Made by a program: the position numbers and the translations under genes. Below the pieces are notes generated by a model, which was given only the letters and a program-made list of their open reading frames with translations, did not search any database and was not told where the DNA came from. Source: Bacillus canaveralius (GTDB lineage: Bacteria > Bacillota > Bacilli > Bacillales > Cytobacillaceae). From it: a stretch of DNA of 64,000 bases. This document shows positions 36,987 through 44,525 of the stretch, one piece after another; position 1 is the first letter of the stretch, and the number at the start of each line of letters is the position of its first letter. The stretch is taken from positions 1-64,000 of the forward strand of contig NZ_PGVA01000028.1 of NCBI RefSeq assembly GCF_002860125.1, in the 5' to 3' direction.

Positions 36987-37751
36987 ATGAAAAAAATGTT
37001 TATCCTAATCTTTTGCTTATTGCTTTCCTATTTGCCTAAGAACGCCTTTAGTGAAACAGGGGGGTCTTATCAATTTTTTGTCCATGCAATCGGAGGTCCC
37101 GAAAAGGCAGAATTTGTTTTAATTTTAAAAAATGATGGGTCAAAGCCGTTGGATTTTGAATTTTCCAGTTCACAAAAATACGATATTTTGGTCAGAGATG
37201 AAAACGGCGGTGTCGTCTACCAATATTCTGAGGGACGTTCTTTCCTGCAGGCGCTGCAAACGTTAACATTAAACCCGGAGGAAACAGTTTCATGGACCGA
37301 AGAATGGAACTATAAGCAGGACGGTGTCCGGGTCACCGCTGGAAATTATAAAGTGGAAGCAGCTATCACAGCAAGACAAATAAACGGTGCGGTAAATGAT
37401 CGTCCAACTGCAACTGCTGAGCTTATCATTCCTATGGAAAATCCAGTCTTTCGGAATATCAAAGCGTCCGGTGTAAAAGGGAATTATACGATTACAGGGG
37501 AAGCGCGGCCCGGCACGGGTGAATTTTTTTATACGGCAGAGGATGGCCATAATGAATTGGTGACAGAGCAAACGATGAGAACAGGCTCGGAATATCCGGA
37601 TTGGTCCAAATTCGAGTTAAGCATCCGTATACCGGCAGATAAGCTCCCGAAAAATGGCTCCGTTATCACCAGCCTTTATGAACGAACGAACCAAGGCGGG
37701 CAAACGTTCCATCATTATCCGGTCCTTCTCGAAAGTTTTCGAGAGCCATAA
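36987..37751 (+). CDS. Secreted BsuPI + Gmad2-like domain protein
   Basis: A 254-residue exported protein: signal peptide 1-23 (ends NAFSE), then a BsuPI-type domain (about 30-140; LKNDGSKPLDFEFSSSQKYD, VYQYSEGRSF, NPEETVSWTEEW). That fold is known from the intracellular proteinase inhibitor of B. subtilis. It is followed by a second beta-sandwich (about 150-250) whose pattern NPVFRNIKASGVKGNYTITG, then ARPGTGEFFY and LPKNGSVITSLYE, resembles the Gmad2 immunoglobulin-like domain found in spore-germination and lipoprotein contexts. An inhibitory or cell-wall adhesive role outside the cell is possible but unproven. GGAGG lies 7 bases upstream. It is cotranscribed with yitT. Confidence 0.75.
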   Translation: MKKMFILIFCLLLSYLPKNAFSETGGSYQFFVHAIGGPEKAEFVLILKNDGSKPLDFEFSSSQKYDILVRDENGGVVYQYSEGRSFLQALQTLTLNPEETVSWTEEWNYKQDGVRVTAGNYKVEAAITARQINGAVNDRPTATAELIIPMENPVFRNIKASGVKGNYTITGEARPGTGEFFYTAEDGHNELVTEQTMRTGSEYPDWSKFELSIRIPADKLPKNGSVITSLYERTNQGGQTFHHYPVLLESFREP

Positions 37752-37754
37752 AAC

Positions 37755-37794
37755 AAAGCGGTTCCGAAAAACGCTTTATCGGAACCGCTTTTTT
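37755..37794 (+). terminator. Terminator of the yitT operon
   Basis: A 13-bp stem (37755-37767 with 37779-37791) is followed by a T run. It starts three bases after the stop codon. Confidence 0.85.
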
Positions 37795-37852
37795 GCATGT
37801 TGTTTGTGTTAGCAGCAATTCAGGCTTTCTAGAAAACAGCTGTCAGCTGACC

Positions 37853-38005
37853 TTATACTCCTCCGAGAGATGATTCTTTCACATTCGCCATTTTGCGAGC
37901 CTCAGCTTCAGCGTATGTTGTGTGAAATGGGATGCGTTCATCATGCTTAGATACGGTGTCTACTGCATACTGCACAAAGCGTTTTGATTTATTGTGTTTA
38001 CCCAT
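37853..38005 (-). CDS. Small hypothetical protein, 50 residues
   Basis: A short basic protein, MGKHNKSKRFVQYAVDTVSK then HDERIPFHTTYAEAEARKMAN, with no membrane helix. The start at 38005 is supported by GGAGGG six bases upstream; the frame extends 27 codons further but without a ribosome-binding site. On the minus strand CATACTA (complement 38060-38066), identical to the sigma-G/F -10 consensus, lies 55 bp upstream, though without a clear -35. Size, charge and this hint would suit a minor spore protein, but I do not recognise the family. Confidence 0.6.
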   Translation of the reverse strand: MGKHNKSKRFVQYAVDTVSKHDERIPFHTTYAEAEARKMANVKESSLGGV

Positions 38006-38131
38006 ACGAATCCCTCCATCCGAGTTTCGAGCTATGAAACAGCTTCGCTGCTTCATTTTTAGTATGCTCCGGTTATACATAAACAACTAGGATTAAAAGC
38101 CAATTTTTTAAAAATTTTTCAGGCTGTGAGA

Positions 38132-38950
38132 TTATAATGCTTTTAAATTTAATAAATCGTTCAGGTAGACGCCTATGCCATCTTCCTCGTTCGTCAACGT
38201 TACTTCATTGGCGATGTTTTTAACAATGTCAATTGCATTTCCCATCGCAATTCCCCTGCCGGCAAATTCAAGCATATCGAGATCGTTATCCTCGTCTCCA
38301 AAGGCAATAACATTTTCGGGCGCGATTTGGAAATAATCGCAAGCTTTCTTTAAGCCGACCGCTTTATTCAAGCCGAATTTGACAAGTTCAATCACATGCC
38401 ATGGTGCGGCCCAACGGCGATGGTCAATTACCTCGGCGTGGACATCTGACAGGTGGTCCCTGATCGTCCGGACATGCTCTTCATCGGTGTGGATCAGCAT
38501 GCTTGTCGGCGAGTCTTTTAAAAATCTCCGTAAATCGCCGGTTGTAACGTTCGGATTTCCCAGGCTGAACACGTCCAATAATTTTTCATCATGGTAATGG
38601 ATAAACACATCATCGATGACTTCAGCTATAATGTTGTGAAAATGAAAAGTACCGAGCGCTTCAACGATATCCTGTGCGACACTGATATCCATTGGTGAAT
38701 GATAAACTCCCCATTTTGTATCAAGCGGGTGGTGTATAAATGCACCGTTAAAGTTGACAATCGGCGTATCAAGGCCAAGCTCGTGGTAATAAATCTCGCT
38801 TGAACGAAACGGCCTGCCGGTTGCAATCATCACGATATGGCCTTGTTCGCGAGCCTTATTGAGCACTCCTTTTGTTTTTTCCGATATTGTTTTATCATCC
38901 TTTAATAATGTACCATCAAGATCTAAAGCGATTAAATGTCTCTCTGCCAT
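38132..38950 (-). CDS. yitU: HAD-superfamily phosphatase, Cof type (YitU)
   Basis: A 272-residue Cof-type phosphatase. Motif I is LIALDLDGTLL (nucleophile Asp in DLDGT, residues 9-13), motif II is MIATGRPF, and motif III/IV is VIAFGDEDNDLDMLEFAG near residue 220. The cap domain lies between residues 85 and 195. Such enzymes dephosphorylate small metabolites; B. subtilis YitU is among those linked to the riboflavin intermediate phosphatase step. The start at 38950 has AAGGAG five bases upstream. The frame continues 41 codons upstream into a repeat element, which is not coding. Confidence 0.9.
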   Translation of the reverse strand: MAERHLIALDLDGTLLKDDKTISEKTKGVLNKAREQGHIVMIATGRPFRSSEIYYHELGLDTPIVNFNGAFIHHPLDTKWGVYHSPMDISVAQDIVEALGTFHFHNIIAEVIDDVFIHYHDEKLLDVFSLGNPNVTTGDLRRFLKDSPTSMLIHTDEEHVRTIRDHLSDVHAEVIDHRRWAAPWHVIELVKFGLNKAVGLKKACDYFQIAPENVIAFGDEDNDLDMLEFAGRGIAMGNAIDIVKNIANEVTLTNEEDGIGVYLNDLLNLKAL

Positions 38951-38984
38951 ATGGTCTCCTTCTTGAGCGAATTTCTTTTTTAGT

Positions 38985-39122
38985 GAGTAAATTTCACAAT
39001 GTATTAAGCTGGACCGAAAAACGAATGCAATTATCATAACATGCAGGACGATTGAGTATTGAACGGCTATCACTGTCTTGATATTAAATAGTTATTCGTT
39101 TTTCAATTAAACAAATGCTTTT
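38985..39122. repeat. MITE-like interspersed repeat, copy C
   Basis: A third copy, 138 bp from GAGTAAATTTCAC to AAATGCTTTT. It contains the internal inverted pair GAAAAACGAAT / ATTCGTTTTTC (11 bp, perfect). The core from 38987 to 39122 is 136 bp, as in copy B. It sits in the divergent yitU-yitV space (38951-39307). The remainder of that space has a TATAGAA-N10-TTCTATA inverted repeat at about 39173-39196 and a TATAAT (39193-39198) that may belong to the yitV promoter. Confidence 0.7.
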
Positions 39123-39307
39123 ATTCAGTGTAAAGCTTTAGAAAAAAAAATGTCTACATGATAAACTCAATTTATAGAAAGAATTTACATTCTATAATGG
39201 TTTACTATATTTACCTTTATTATTATGTTATCAATTTCATGATAAGTTGTAAAAAAAATTCACTTTGAACAGCTTTTTTTGTTTCATCGTCCAGGGGGTT
39301 TCTAGAG

Positions 39308-40075
39308 TTGATTATTGTTGAAAATCTGCGTATTGGCAATATTCCCGTTCTGCATTTAGCCAAAAAAGACGAGAGTAGTAAATCGCTTCCGTTGGTTATT
39401 TTTGTCCACGGATTTACAAGCGCAAAAGAAATAAATCTGCATTATGGCTATTTGCTGGCCCAGAAGGGTTTCAGGGTTGTTTTGCCTGAAACGATCCATC
39501 ATGGTGAACGAGCACAGGAATCAGGCGACAAAAACTTAAACTTCAGGTTTTGGGATATTGTATTAAATACGATTGAAGAGCTAAATACTATTAAAGAATA
39601 TTATGAGCGCAAAAATTATATTGAGGTTGAGCGGATCGGCGTTGCCGGTACCTCGATGGGAGCGATTGTCACATTGGGAGCATTGACACAATACTCCTGG
39701 ATTAAAACAGCAGTAAGCTTAATGGGTATGCCTTATTATGAACAGTTTGCGCTCGCACAATTGGACGAAATGAAAAAAAGGGGAATTCGCTTCCCGTTTA
39801 GTGAGAATGAAATAGCCAGCCTCTTCAGCCATCTCCAAAAATACGATTTAAGTGCCCAGCCTGAAAAGCTTGAACAAAGGCCGTTATTATTCTGGCACGG
39901 AAAAAAGGACCCGGTTGTTCCTTATCAGCCGGCATATCATTTTTATGAATCAATGAAACCGGCTTATCAAGACGCACCGGACCGTTTGAAATTTATCAGC
40001 GATGAAAAGGCGGAGCACAAAGTCAGCATGGAAGGAATCGCAAGTACGGTTAAATGGTTTGAAACCTACTTGTAG
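39308..40075 (+). CDS. yitV: Alpha/beta-hydrolase (YitV-like esterase)
   Basis: A 255-residue serine hydrolase of the dienelactone hydrolase/esterase type. VIFVHGFTSAKE is the oxyanion strand (residues 30-41), GVAGTSMGA carries the nucleophile Ser near residue 118, LFWHGKKDPVVP holds the acid Asp near residue 203, and the catalytic His is in AEHKVSM near residue 238. It is cytosolic, with no signal peptide. The natural ester is unknown. The start is TTG at 39308 with AGGGGG about ten bases upstream. It keeps its B. subtilis place between yitU and yitW. Confidence 0.85.
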   Translation: MIIVENLRIGNIPVLHLAKKDESSKSLPLVIFVHGFTSAKEINLHYGYLLAQKGFRVVLPETIHHGERAQESGDKNLNFRFWDIVLNTIEELNTIKEYYERKNYIEVERIGVAGTSMGAIVTLGALTQYSWIKTAVSLMGMPYYEQFALAQLDEMKKRGIRFPFSENEIASLFSHLQKYDLSAQPEKLEQRPLLFWHGKKDPVVPYQPAYHFYESMKPAYQDAPDRLKFISDEKAEHKVSMEGIASTVKWFETYL

Positions 40076-40154
40076 TGCTTCTGCTTTTAAACATGATGCT
40101 TTCTCTGGTATCATATCAGTACGGATAAAAAAAGCTGCGAAGGAGTGAAGCAGA

Positions 40155-40463
40155 ATGGATCAGGAATTGAAGGACAGTATTTATGGTGCACTTGAACTTG
40201 TTGTTGACCCTGAGCTTGGAGTAGATATCGTCAACCTTGGGCTCGTTTATGACGTGGAAATGGATGAAGAGGGAAAAACAGCGATCACCATGACCCTCAC
40301 TTCAATGGGCTGCCCGCTTGCCGGCACGATCATAGATTCAGTAAAACGGGCGTTGGATGATATTCCTGAGGTGAAAGAAGTCGATGTTAACATTGTCTTT
40401 AATCCGCCATGGTCAAAGGACCGGATGACAAGATACGCGAAAATCGCATTGGGCGTTCAATAA
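40155..40463 (+). CDS. yitW: MIP18/DUF59 family iron-sulfur assembly protein
   Basis: A 102-residue protein of the DUF59/MIP18 family that helps insert iron-sulfur clusters into target proteins. The hallmark DPELGVDIVNLGLVYDVEM is at residues 19-37. MTLTSMGCPLAG carries the conserved, functionally important Cys near residue 56, and VFNPPWSKDRMT follows. AAGGAGTG lies 8 bases before the ATG. A terminator follows. It is the last gene of the conserved yit block before the anaerobic insert. Confidence 0.92.
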   Translation: MDQELKDSIYGALELVVDPELGVDIVNLGLVYDVEMDEEGKTAITMTLTSMGCPLAGTIIDSVKRALDDIPEVKEVDVNIVFNPPWSKDRMTRYAKIALGVQ

Positions 40464-40473
40464 TAGAAAGAAT

Positions 40474-40507
40474 TCCGGCAGGGAATTTTCCTGCTGGATT
40501 TTTTTTG
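40474..40507 (+). terminator. Terminator after yitW
   Basis: TCCGGCAGG (40474-40482) pairs with CCTGCTGGA (40490-40498, one G-U pair) and is followed by eight or more T. Confidence 0.85.
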
Positions 40508-40582
40508 AAGTAAAGTAAAAATTTTTAGTTTGCATACTACTGCGCTAAGGTATTTTGCAGGAACAGGATTTTCAATAATAGG

Positions 40583-40680
40583 TTCGCTTAAATAAAGCTG
40601 GTTTTCGCTTAATTATTGATTTTTTCGCTTAATTAATGTCCACTTTCGCTTAATTCCCCTCGGTTTTCGCGTAAATAATC
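40583..40680. repeat. Five tandem TTCGCTTAA units with 20-21 bp period
   Basis: TTCGC begins at 40583, 40604, 40624, 40645 and 40666. Four copies continue as TTCGCTTAA and the fifth as TTCGCGTAA. The spacing is 21, 20, 21 and 21 bp, two helical turns. The sequence between copies is not conserved. It lies in the 616-bp gene-free stretch 40464-41079, which otherwise holds the yitW terminator and the FNR promoter of the next gene. Confidence 0.7.
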
Positions 40681-40935
40681 CGGATAACCTATGGTGATTA
40701 GCATATTATAGAAATATATGGTTTAAATTGGGATATTTAAGCCCGAAAAACAAGTCATTTGATTGAACTGATTCAAAAGAGAGGTAAAAAGGAATTTTAT
40801 AAGCATAAAATACAACATTTTGCTGTTAATAGCACTCTGCCTTTCAAAAATCGCTTGTACTTTTCTTAGATTTGCCTATGTTCTTCAACCAATCAACCAA
40901 AATTATATCATAAGTACGAAAAAAAACTGTTTTCT

Positions 40936-40978
40936 TGTGAGATATTTCACTTTTTTTAACTCGGTAATCGCCTATAAT
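40936..40978 (+). promoter_or_regulatory. FNR-dependent class II promoter of the radical SAM gene
   Basis: TGTGA-GATATT-TCACT (40936-40951) is an FNR-type palindrome. Its centre (40943.5) lies 29.5 bp before the first base of a perfect TATAAT (40973-40978), which puts it at about -41.5 of the expected start site. No -35 hexamer is needed in this geometry. The coding start is at 41080. Confidence 0.75.
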
Positions 40979-41079
40979 CTTTTCGAAAGCTATCTTATTT
41001 CACCGGCTCACCGTTAAATTTTGCAGAAAAGACGGTGGTACTTTAGTCCGGGAAGCAGAAAAGGTTAGGTGGCAAAAAT

Positions 41080-42213
41080 ATGTTTTCGAGAGATTTTAAT
41101 AAAGATCCATTTATTGTTATATGGGAGTTAACGCGAGCTTGTCAGCTAAAATGCCTTCATTGCCGGGCCGAAGCACAATATAAAAGGGATCCCCGCGAAT
41201 TGAGTTTCGAAGAAGGAAAAGCATTGATTGACCAAATTTACGACATGAATAACCCTCTTCTTGTCTTTACGGGCGGTGATCCGCTCATGCGTGACGATGT
41301 CTTTGAAATTGCTGCTTATGCAATTAGTAAAGGGGTAAGGGTGTCGATGACTCCAAGTGCAACGCCCAATGTCACAAAGGCTGCGATTGAGAAAGCGAAA
41401 GAAGTTGGCCTGTCCAGATGGGCGTTCAGCCTCGATGGCCCGACTGCCGAGGTGCACGATCATTTCCGCGGGACTGCGGGATCGTTTGACCTGACGCTTG
41501 AACGCATCAAGTATCTGCATGAGTTGGAGATACCTGTGCAAATCAATACTGTCATTTCGCGTTATAACATTGATTACCTTGATGAAATGGCAAAGCTTGT
41601 AGAAGATTTACAGTGCGTGCTATGGAGTGTCTTTTTTCTCGTCCCAACTGGCAGAGGCCAGGAGAAGGACATGATTTCGCCTGTTGAACATGAGAAGGTA
41701 TTTACATGGCTTTACCAGCTGAGCAAGAAGGTCAAGTTCGATATTAAAACAACAGCAGCCCAGCATTATCGGCGCGTCGTGATCCAGCAAAAAATACGGG
41801 AAGCAAAGGCAAAACCAGCCGAAATTCAATATTTAGATGCGTTAACCAATCAAGGGCTCACTGGTTCGATTGACGGCTTGGGGCGAGCTCCGAAGGGCGT
41901 CAATGACGGCAACGGCTTTATGTTTATCTCACACATTGGCGATGTCTATCCGAGCGGACTGCTTCCGGTGAAAGCAGGAAATATTCGCGAGCAGCCGCTT
42001 GCCGAAATATACAGGGAATCACCCATTTTCAAGGAGTTGCGGAATCCTGACATGTATAAAGGAAAATGCGGCCAATGTGAGTTTCGTTATGTTTGCGGCG
42101 GCTCCCGTTCGCGCGCCTATGCGATGACAGGAGATTACTTGGAGAGTGAGCCTTTCTGCGTTTATATACCAAAGTCGATGAGGAATAAACAAGCTGAAAA
42201 TATCCAGCCATAA
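41080..42213 (+). CDS. Radical SAM/SPASM protein (TIGR04053-like)
   Basis: A 377-residue radical SAM enzyme. The [4Fe-4S] motif C-x3-C-x2-C is at Cys21, Cys25 and Cys28 (RACQLKCLHCRAEA). The SAM-binding TGGDP motif is near residue 66. The C-terminal SPASM-like part carries CGQCEFRYVCGG and a final Cys near residue 363 for auxiliary clusters. It resembles the TIGR04053 group and more distantly the AhbD/NirJ heme-modifying enzymes, so a role in tetrapyrrole or peptide modification under anaerobiosis is possible; the substrate is not known. AGGTGG is 7 bases upstream. It is expressed from an FNR-box promoter and terminated before the convergent Fnr paralogue. Confidence 0.85.
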   Translation: MFSRDFNKDPFIVIWELTRACQLKCLHCRAEAQYKRDPRELSFEEGKALIDQIYDMNNPLLVFTGGDPLMRDDVFEIAAYAISKGVRVSMTPSATPNVTKAAIEKAKEVGLSRWAFSLDGPTAEVHDHFRGTAGSFDLTLERIKYLHELEIPVQINTVISRYNIDYLDEMAKLVEDLQCVLWSVFFLVPTGRGQEKDMISPVEHEKVFTWLYQLSKKVKFDIKTTAAQHYRRVVIQQKIREAKAKPAEIQYLDALTNQGLTGSIDGLGRAPKGVNDGNGFMFISHIGDVYPSGLLPVKAGNIREQPLAEIYRESPIFKELRNPDMYKGKCGQCEFRYVCGGSRSRAYAMTGDYLESEPFCVYIPKSMRNKQAENIQP

Positions 42214-42214
42214 T

Positions 42215-42243
42215 AAAAGGGATGGATTCGCCCATCCCTTTTT
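42215..42243. terminator. Bidirectional terminator
   Basis: AAAAGGGATGG (42215-42225) is the inverse of CCATCCCTTTTT (42232-42243). It separates the radical SAM gene from the convergent Fnr-like gene. Confidence 0.85.
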
Positions 42244-42261
42244 GATAAAGTTATCGATTTA

Positions 42262-42960
42262 TTAATCAATGCTACAATAGGTTGCCGGACAATTTTCACA
42301 GCCAATTTCGTCCTTTAGGAATTGAACATCATGGACGACAATTTTGCCTCTCTTCGTAGAAATAACATCTTCCCGCTTGAGGTCATTTAAAATCCGGTTT
42401 GTGCTTTCCCGCGATGTCCCACAGAAATTCGCCAGCTCCTGGTTTGTCAGTGGAAGGTCAATCAGGATTCCATCACTGCCTTTCACCCCGTAGCTGTTTG
42501 TCATGCGAATAAGTGTTGAATATAAAGCGCCTTTTTTACCGTTTAGGACGAGGTCTCTAAACTTCGTTTGTGTTTTGCGGACATGGTCACTCATCCATTT
42601 CATAAACTCAAATGCAAGGGCGCTGTTTTGAAAGATTTCTCTTTCCAATACATCCTTTTTGATCGCTATGACTTCGCCGGCTTCAATGATTAACGCACTG
42701 AGTAAATATTTTGGGGAATCGGTGAACAGCGTCAGCTCTCCGCAAATATCATTTTGGCCGACAATTCTTAAGCTCAGCTCGCGGCCATCTGTAGTTATTT
42801 TGCTGATTTGTATTTTTCCCGATAAAACGATGTAAAGTAAATCTGCTTCGTTTCCTTCTTGGAAAAGGTACGTGCCTTTTTTTGTTTGGATTTTGTGGTC
42901 GGCAAACTGCAGCAGTTCTTTAATTTCAATCGAATGAGTTGGTTTCATTGTCACGGTCAT
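42262..42960 (-). CDS. Fnr/Crp-family regulator, paralogue with C-terminal Cys cluster
   Basis: A 232-residue regulator: cyclic-nucleotide-binding-like domain (about 20-140; TYLFQEGNEADLLYIVLSGKI), dimer helix, then the winged helix with LTNQELANFCGTSRESTNRIL as recognition region. The extreme C-terminus is CENCPATYC (Cys221, 224, 229), the C-x2-C-x4-C arrangement that binds [4Fe-4S] in B. subtilis Fnr, and the Asp of KFRDLVL, corresponding to the fourth ligand, is present. It is therefore an oxygen-sensing Fnr. It differs from the other Fnr at 49173 mainly in the sensor half. AAGGGTGA is 6 bases before the ATG. The relation between the two copies is unclear. Confidence 0.88.
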   Translation of the reverse strand: MTVTMKPTHSIEIKELLQFADHKIQTKKGTYLFQEGNEADLLYIVLSGKIQISKITTDGRELSLRIVGQNDICGELTLFTDSPKYLLSALIIEAGEVIAIKKDVLEREIFQNSALAFEFMKWMSDHVRKTQTKFRDLVLNGKKGALYSTLIRMTNSYGVKGSDGILIDLPLTNQELANFCGTSRESTNRILNDLKREDVISTKRGKIVVHDVQFLKDEIGCENCPATYCSID

Positions 42961-43242
42961 TTATATCACCCTTTTCATAAAGTGAAAACGTTTTTCATAT
43001 CATAACATTACCATTAGGTTAATAGTGGTAATTCACAAAGTTGTCAGAAATTCTCCTGCTTTACATAAAGCGGATTTGACATTCTCATGACAATTTTCAA
43101 AGTTTCACATATTATTTATGTTTTTATGATTAAATATAGGCAGATGTATCTTTTGTGAAATTAACAATAAAAAGTGTGAGGATAATAACAGCACTCCAAC
43201 ATAAGGTTTGTTAAAATACGTCTCATATATGGGGGTGATGGA
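42961..43242. other. Divergent control region Fnr paralogue/moaA
   Basis: 282 bp without a gene. On the plus strand ATGACA (43087-43092) is 17 bp from TATTAT (43110-43115), a possible moaA promoter. On the minus strand TATGAT (complement 42999-43004) may be the -10 of the regulator gene. Only half-sites TGTGA are visible, no full FNR palindrome. A 19-bp stretch at 43120-43138 recurs exactly upstream of argC. Confidence 0.4.
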
Positions 43243-44259
43243 ATGAAAGATCACTTGATTCGAGATCAACTAAAAAGGCCGTTAAGGGATTTGCGAATAT
43301 CTGTAATCGACCGCTGCAATTTCCGCTGCCAGTATTGTATGCCTGCTGAAATATTCGGCCCTGACTTTCCGTTCCTGCCAAAAAGCGAATTGCTTGCTTA
43401 TGAAGAAATTGAACGGCTTGGACGGGTCTTTGTCGGGCTCGGTGTTGAAAAAATCCGCTTAACAGGCGGAGAACCCCTTTTGCGCAGGGATTTGCCTGTA
43501 TTAGTAAAAATGCTTGCTGATATTCCAGGGTTGGATGATATTGCATTGACCACTAATGGAGTGTTACTGCCTAAACTTGCAAGCGATCTGAAAACTGCCG
43601 GCTTAAAACGGGTCAATGTCAGCCTCGATAGTCTTGATGATGAGCTGTTCGGCCAAATTAACGGCAGAAACGTCGGTGTCGGTCCGGTCTTAAAAGGCAT
43701 TAATGCTGCCAAACAAGCGGGACTGGGCGTCAAGATCAATATGGTCGTCAAAAAAGGCTTAAATGAACATGAAATAGTGCCGATGGCGAAGTTCTGTAAA
43801 CTGGAAGGCCTGGAGCTTCGTTTTATTGAATTTATGGATGTCGGCAGCACAAATGGCTGGAAAATGGATGATGTTGTCACGAAAAAAGAAATCTATGAGA
43901 TTTTGCAAAACCACGACGCTCTTGAGGCGGTGGAACCCGCGTATTACGGGGAAGTCGCCAAATTGTATTCCTACAAGGATGCGAGCGCGCGTGTCGGCTT
44001 TATTCCATCCGTTTCTGAATCGTTTTGTTCAACCTGCACAAGGGCAAGATTATCGGCAAACGGCCAAATTTTTACTTGCCTTTTCAATGGCAACGGCCAC
44101 GATTTGCGCGACTTTATGAGAGCAGGCGCAACGGATGAGGAGATTAAAGCAAGAATCATTTCGATTTGGGAACAGCGAAGCGACCGCTATTCAGATGAAC
44201 GGACAGCAGAAACAATCGCAACCCGCAAGAAAATTGAAATGTCATATATCGGTGGGTGA
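43243..44259 (+). CDS. moaA: GTP 3',8-cyclase MoaA (molybdenum cofactor synthesis)
   Basis: MoaA performs the first step of molybdopterin synthesis, converting GTP to 3',8-cyclo-GTP. The N-terminal radical SAM cluster is at Cys25, Cys29 and Cys32 ([10 protein letters not shown]). The second cluster is the C-terminal [18 protein letters not shown] set near residues 262-279, and the protein ends in the required Gly-Gly (SYIGG). The 338 residues match the family. GGGGGTGATG lies before the ATG. No other moa gene is adjacent, so MoaBCDE must be encoded elsewhere; moeA and mobB lie 2-4 kb downstream. Confidence 0.95.
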   Translation: MKDHLIRDQLKRPLRDLRISVIDRCNFRCQYCMPAEIFGPDFPFLPKSELLAYEEIERLGRVFVGLGVEKIRLTGGEPLLRRDLPVLVKMLADIPGLDDIALTTNGVLLPKLASDLKTAGLKRVNVSLDSLDDELFGQINGRNVGVGPVLKGINAAKQAGLGVKINMVVKKGLNEHEIVPMAKFCKLEGLELRFIEFMDVGSTNGWKMDDVVTKKEIYEILQNHDALEAVEPAYYGEVAKLYSYKDASARVGFIPSVSESFCSTCTRARLSANGQIFTCLFNGNGHDLRDFMRAGATDEEIKARIISIWEQRSDRYSDERTAETIATRKKIEMSYIGG

Positions 44260-44263
44260 AGGA

Positions 44264-44292
44264 ACAACTCTGGAAAAGGGTTGTTTTTTTGT
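44264..44292 (+). terminator. Terminator after moaA
   Basis: ACAACTC (44265-44271) pairs with GGGTTGT (44279-44285, one G-U pair), followed by a T run. Confidence 0.75.
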
Positions 44293-44364
44293 ACCGAAAA
44301 ATTATCTGTTAATTCACGTATTTGAAAAAAATTAAAAAAAACACAAAAAACCCCGTAGAAGATA

Positions 44365-44501
44365 TTGACAGCAATATTAAACTATCATATTTTGGAAATA
44401 GATCGCAGTTCCAAAAAACAGGAAAATGAATGATGAATGAAATGGAAGTTTGCTAGTATTTTGGCTGCTGTCCACCTACCGCTTTGTTGGGGGTGGATGG
44501 C
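44365..44501 (+). promoter_or_regulatory. Promoter and structured leader of the ABC ATPase gene
   Basis: TTGACA (44365-44370) is 17 bp from TATTTT (44388-44393). The leader then holds a short frame of eight codons (ATG 44430 to TAG 44456) preceded by AGGA. It is followed by a 10-bp hairpin, 44467-44476 with 44492-44501, containing two G-U pairs. The hairpin ends 10 bp before the Shine-Dalgarno AGGAGG. A regulatory leader is possible but unproven. Confidence 0.35.
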
Positions 44502-44525
44502 TGTTCAATATAGGAGGCTAATAAT

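Noticed and set aside
37755-37794. CCGAAAAACG inside the yitT-operon terminator as a further copy of the MITE-like repeat
   Set aside because: Only a 10-bp match, and it belongs to a perfect terminator stem-loop with no other block of the element.
38951-39073. Upstream extension of yitU
   Set aside because: It reads into repeat copy C and lacks a ribosome-binding site. The conserved HAD start is at 38950.
40820-41017. 65-codon frame in the space before the radical SAM gene
   Set aside because: It overlaps the FNR box and TATAAT, has no Shine-Dalgarno sequence and no family resemblance.
44467-44501. Leader hairpin as a molybdenum-cofactor riboswitch
   Set aside because: It is a single hairpin without the multi-stem architecture of that RNA class, so I list it only as a leader structure.
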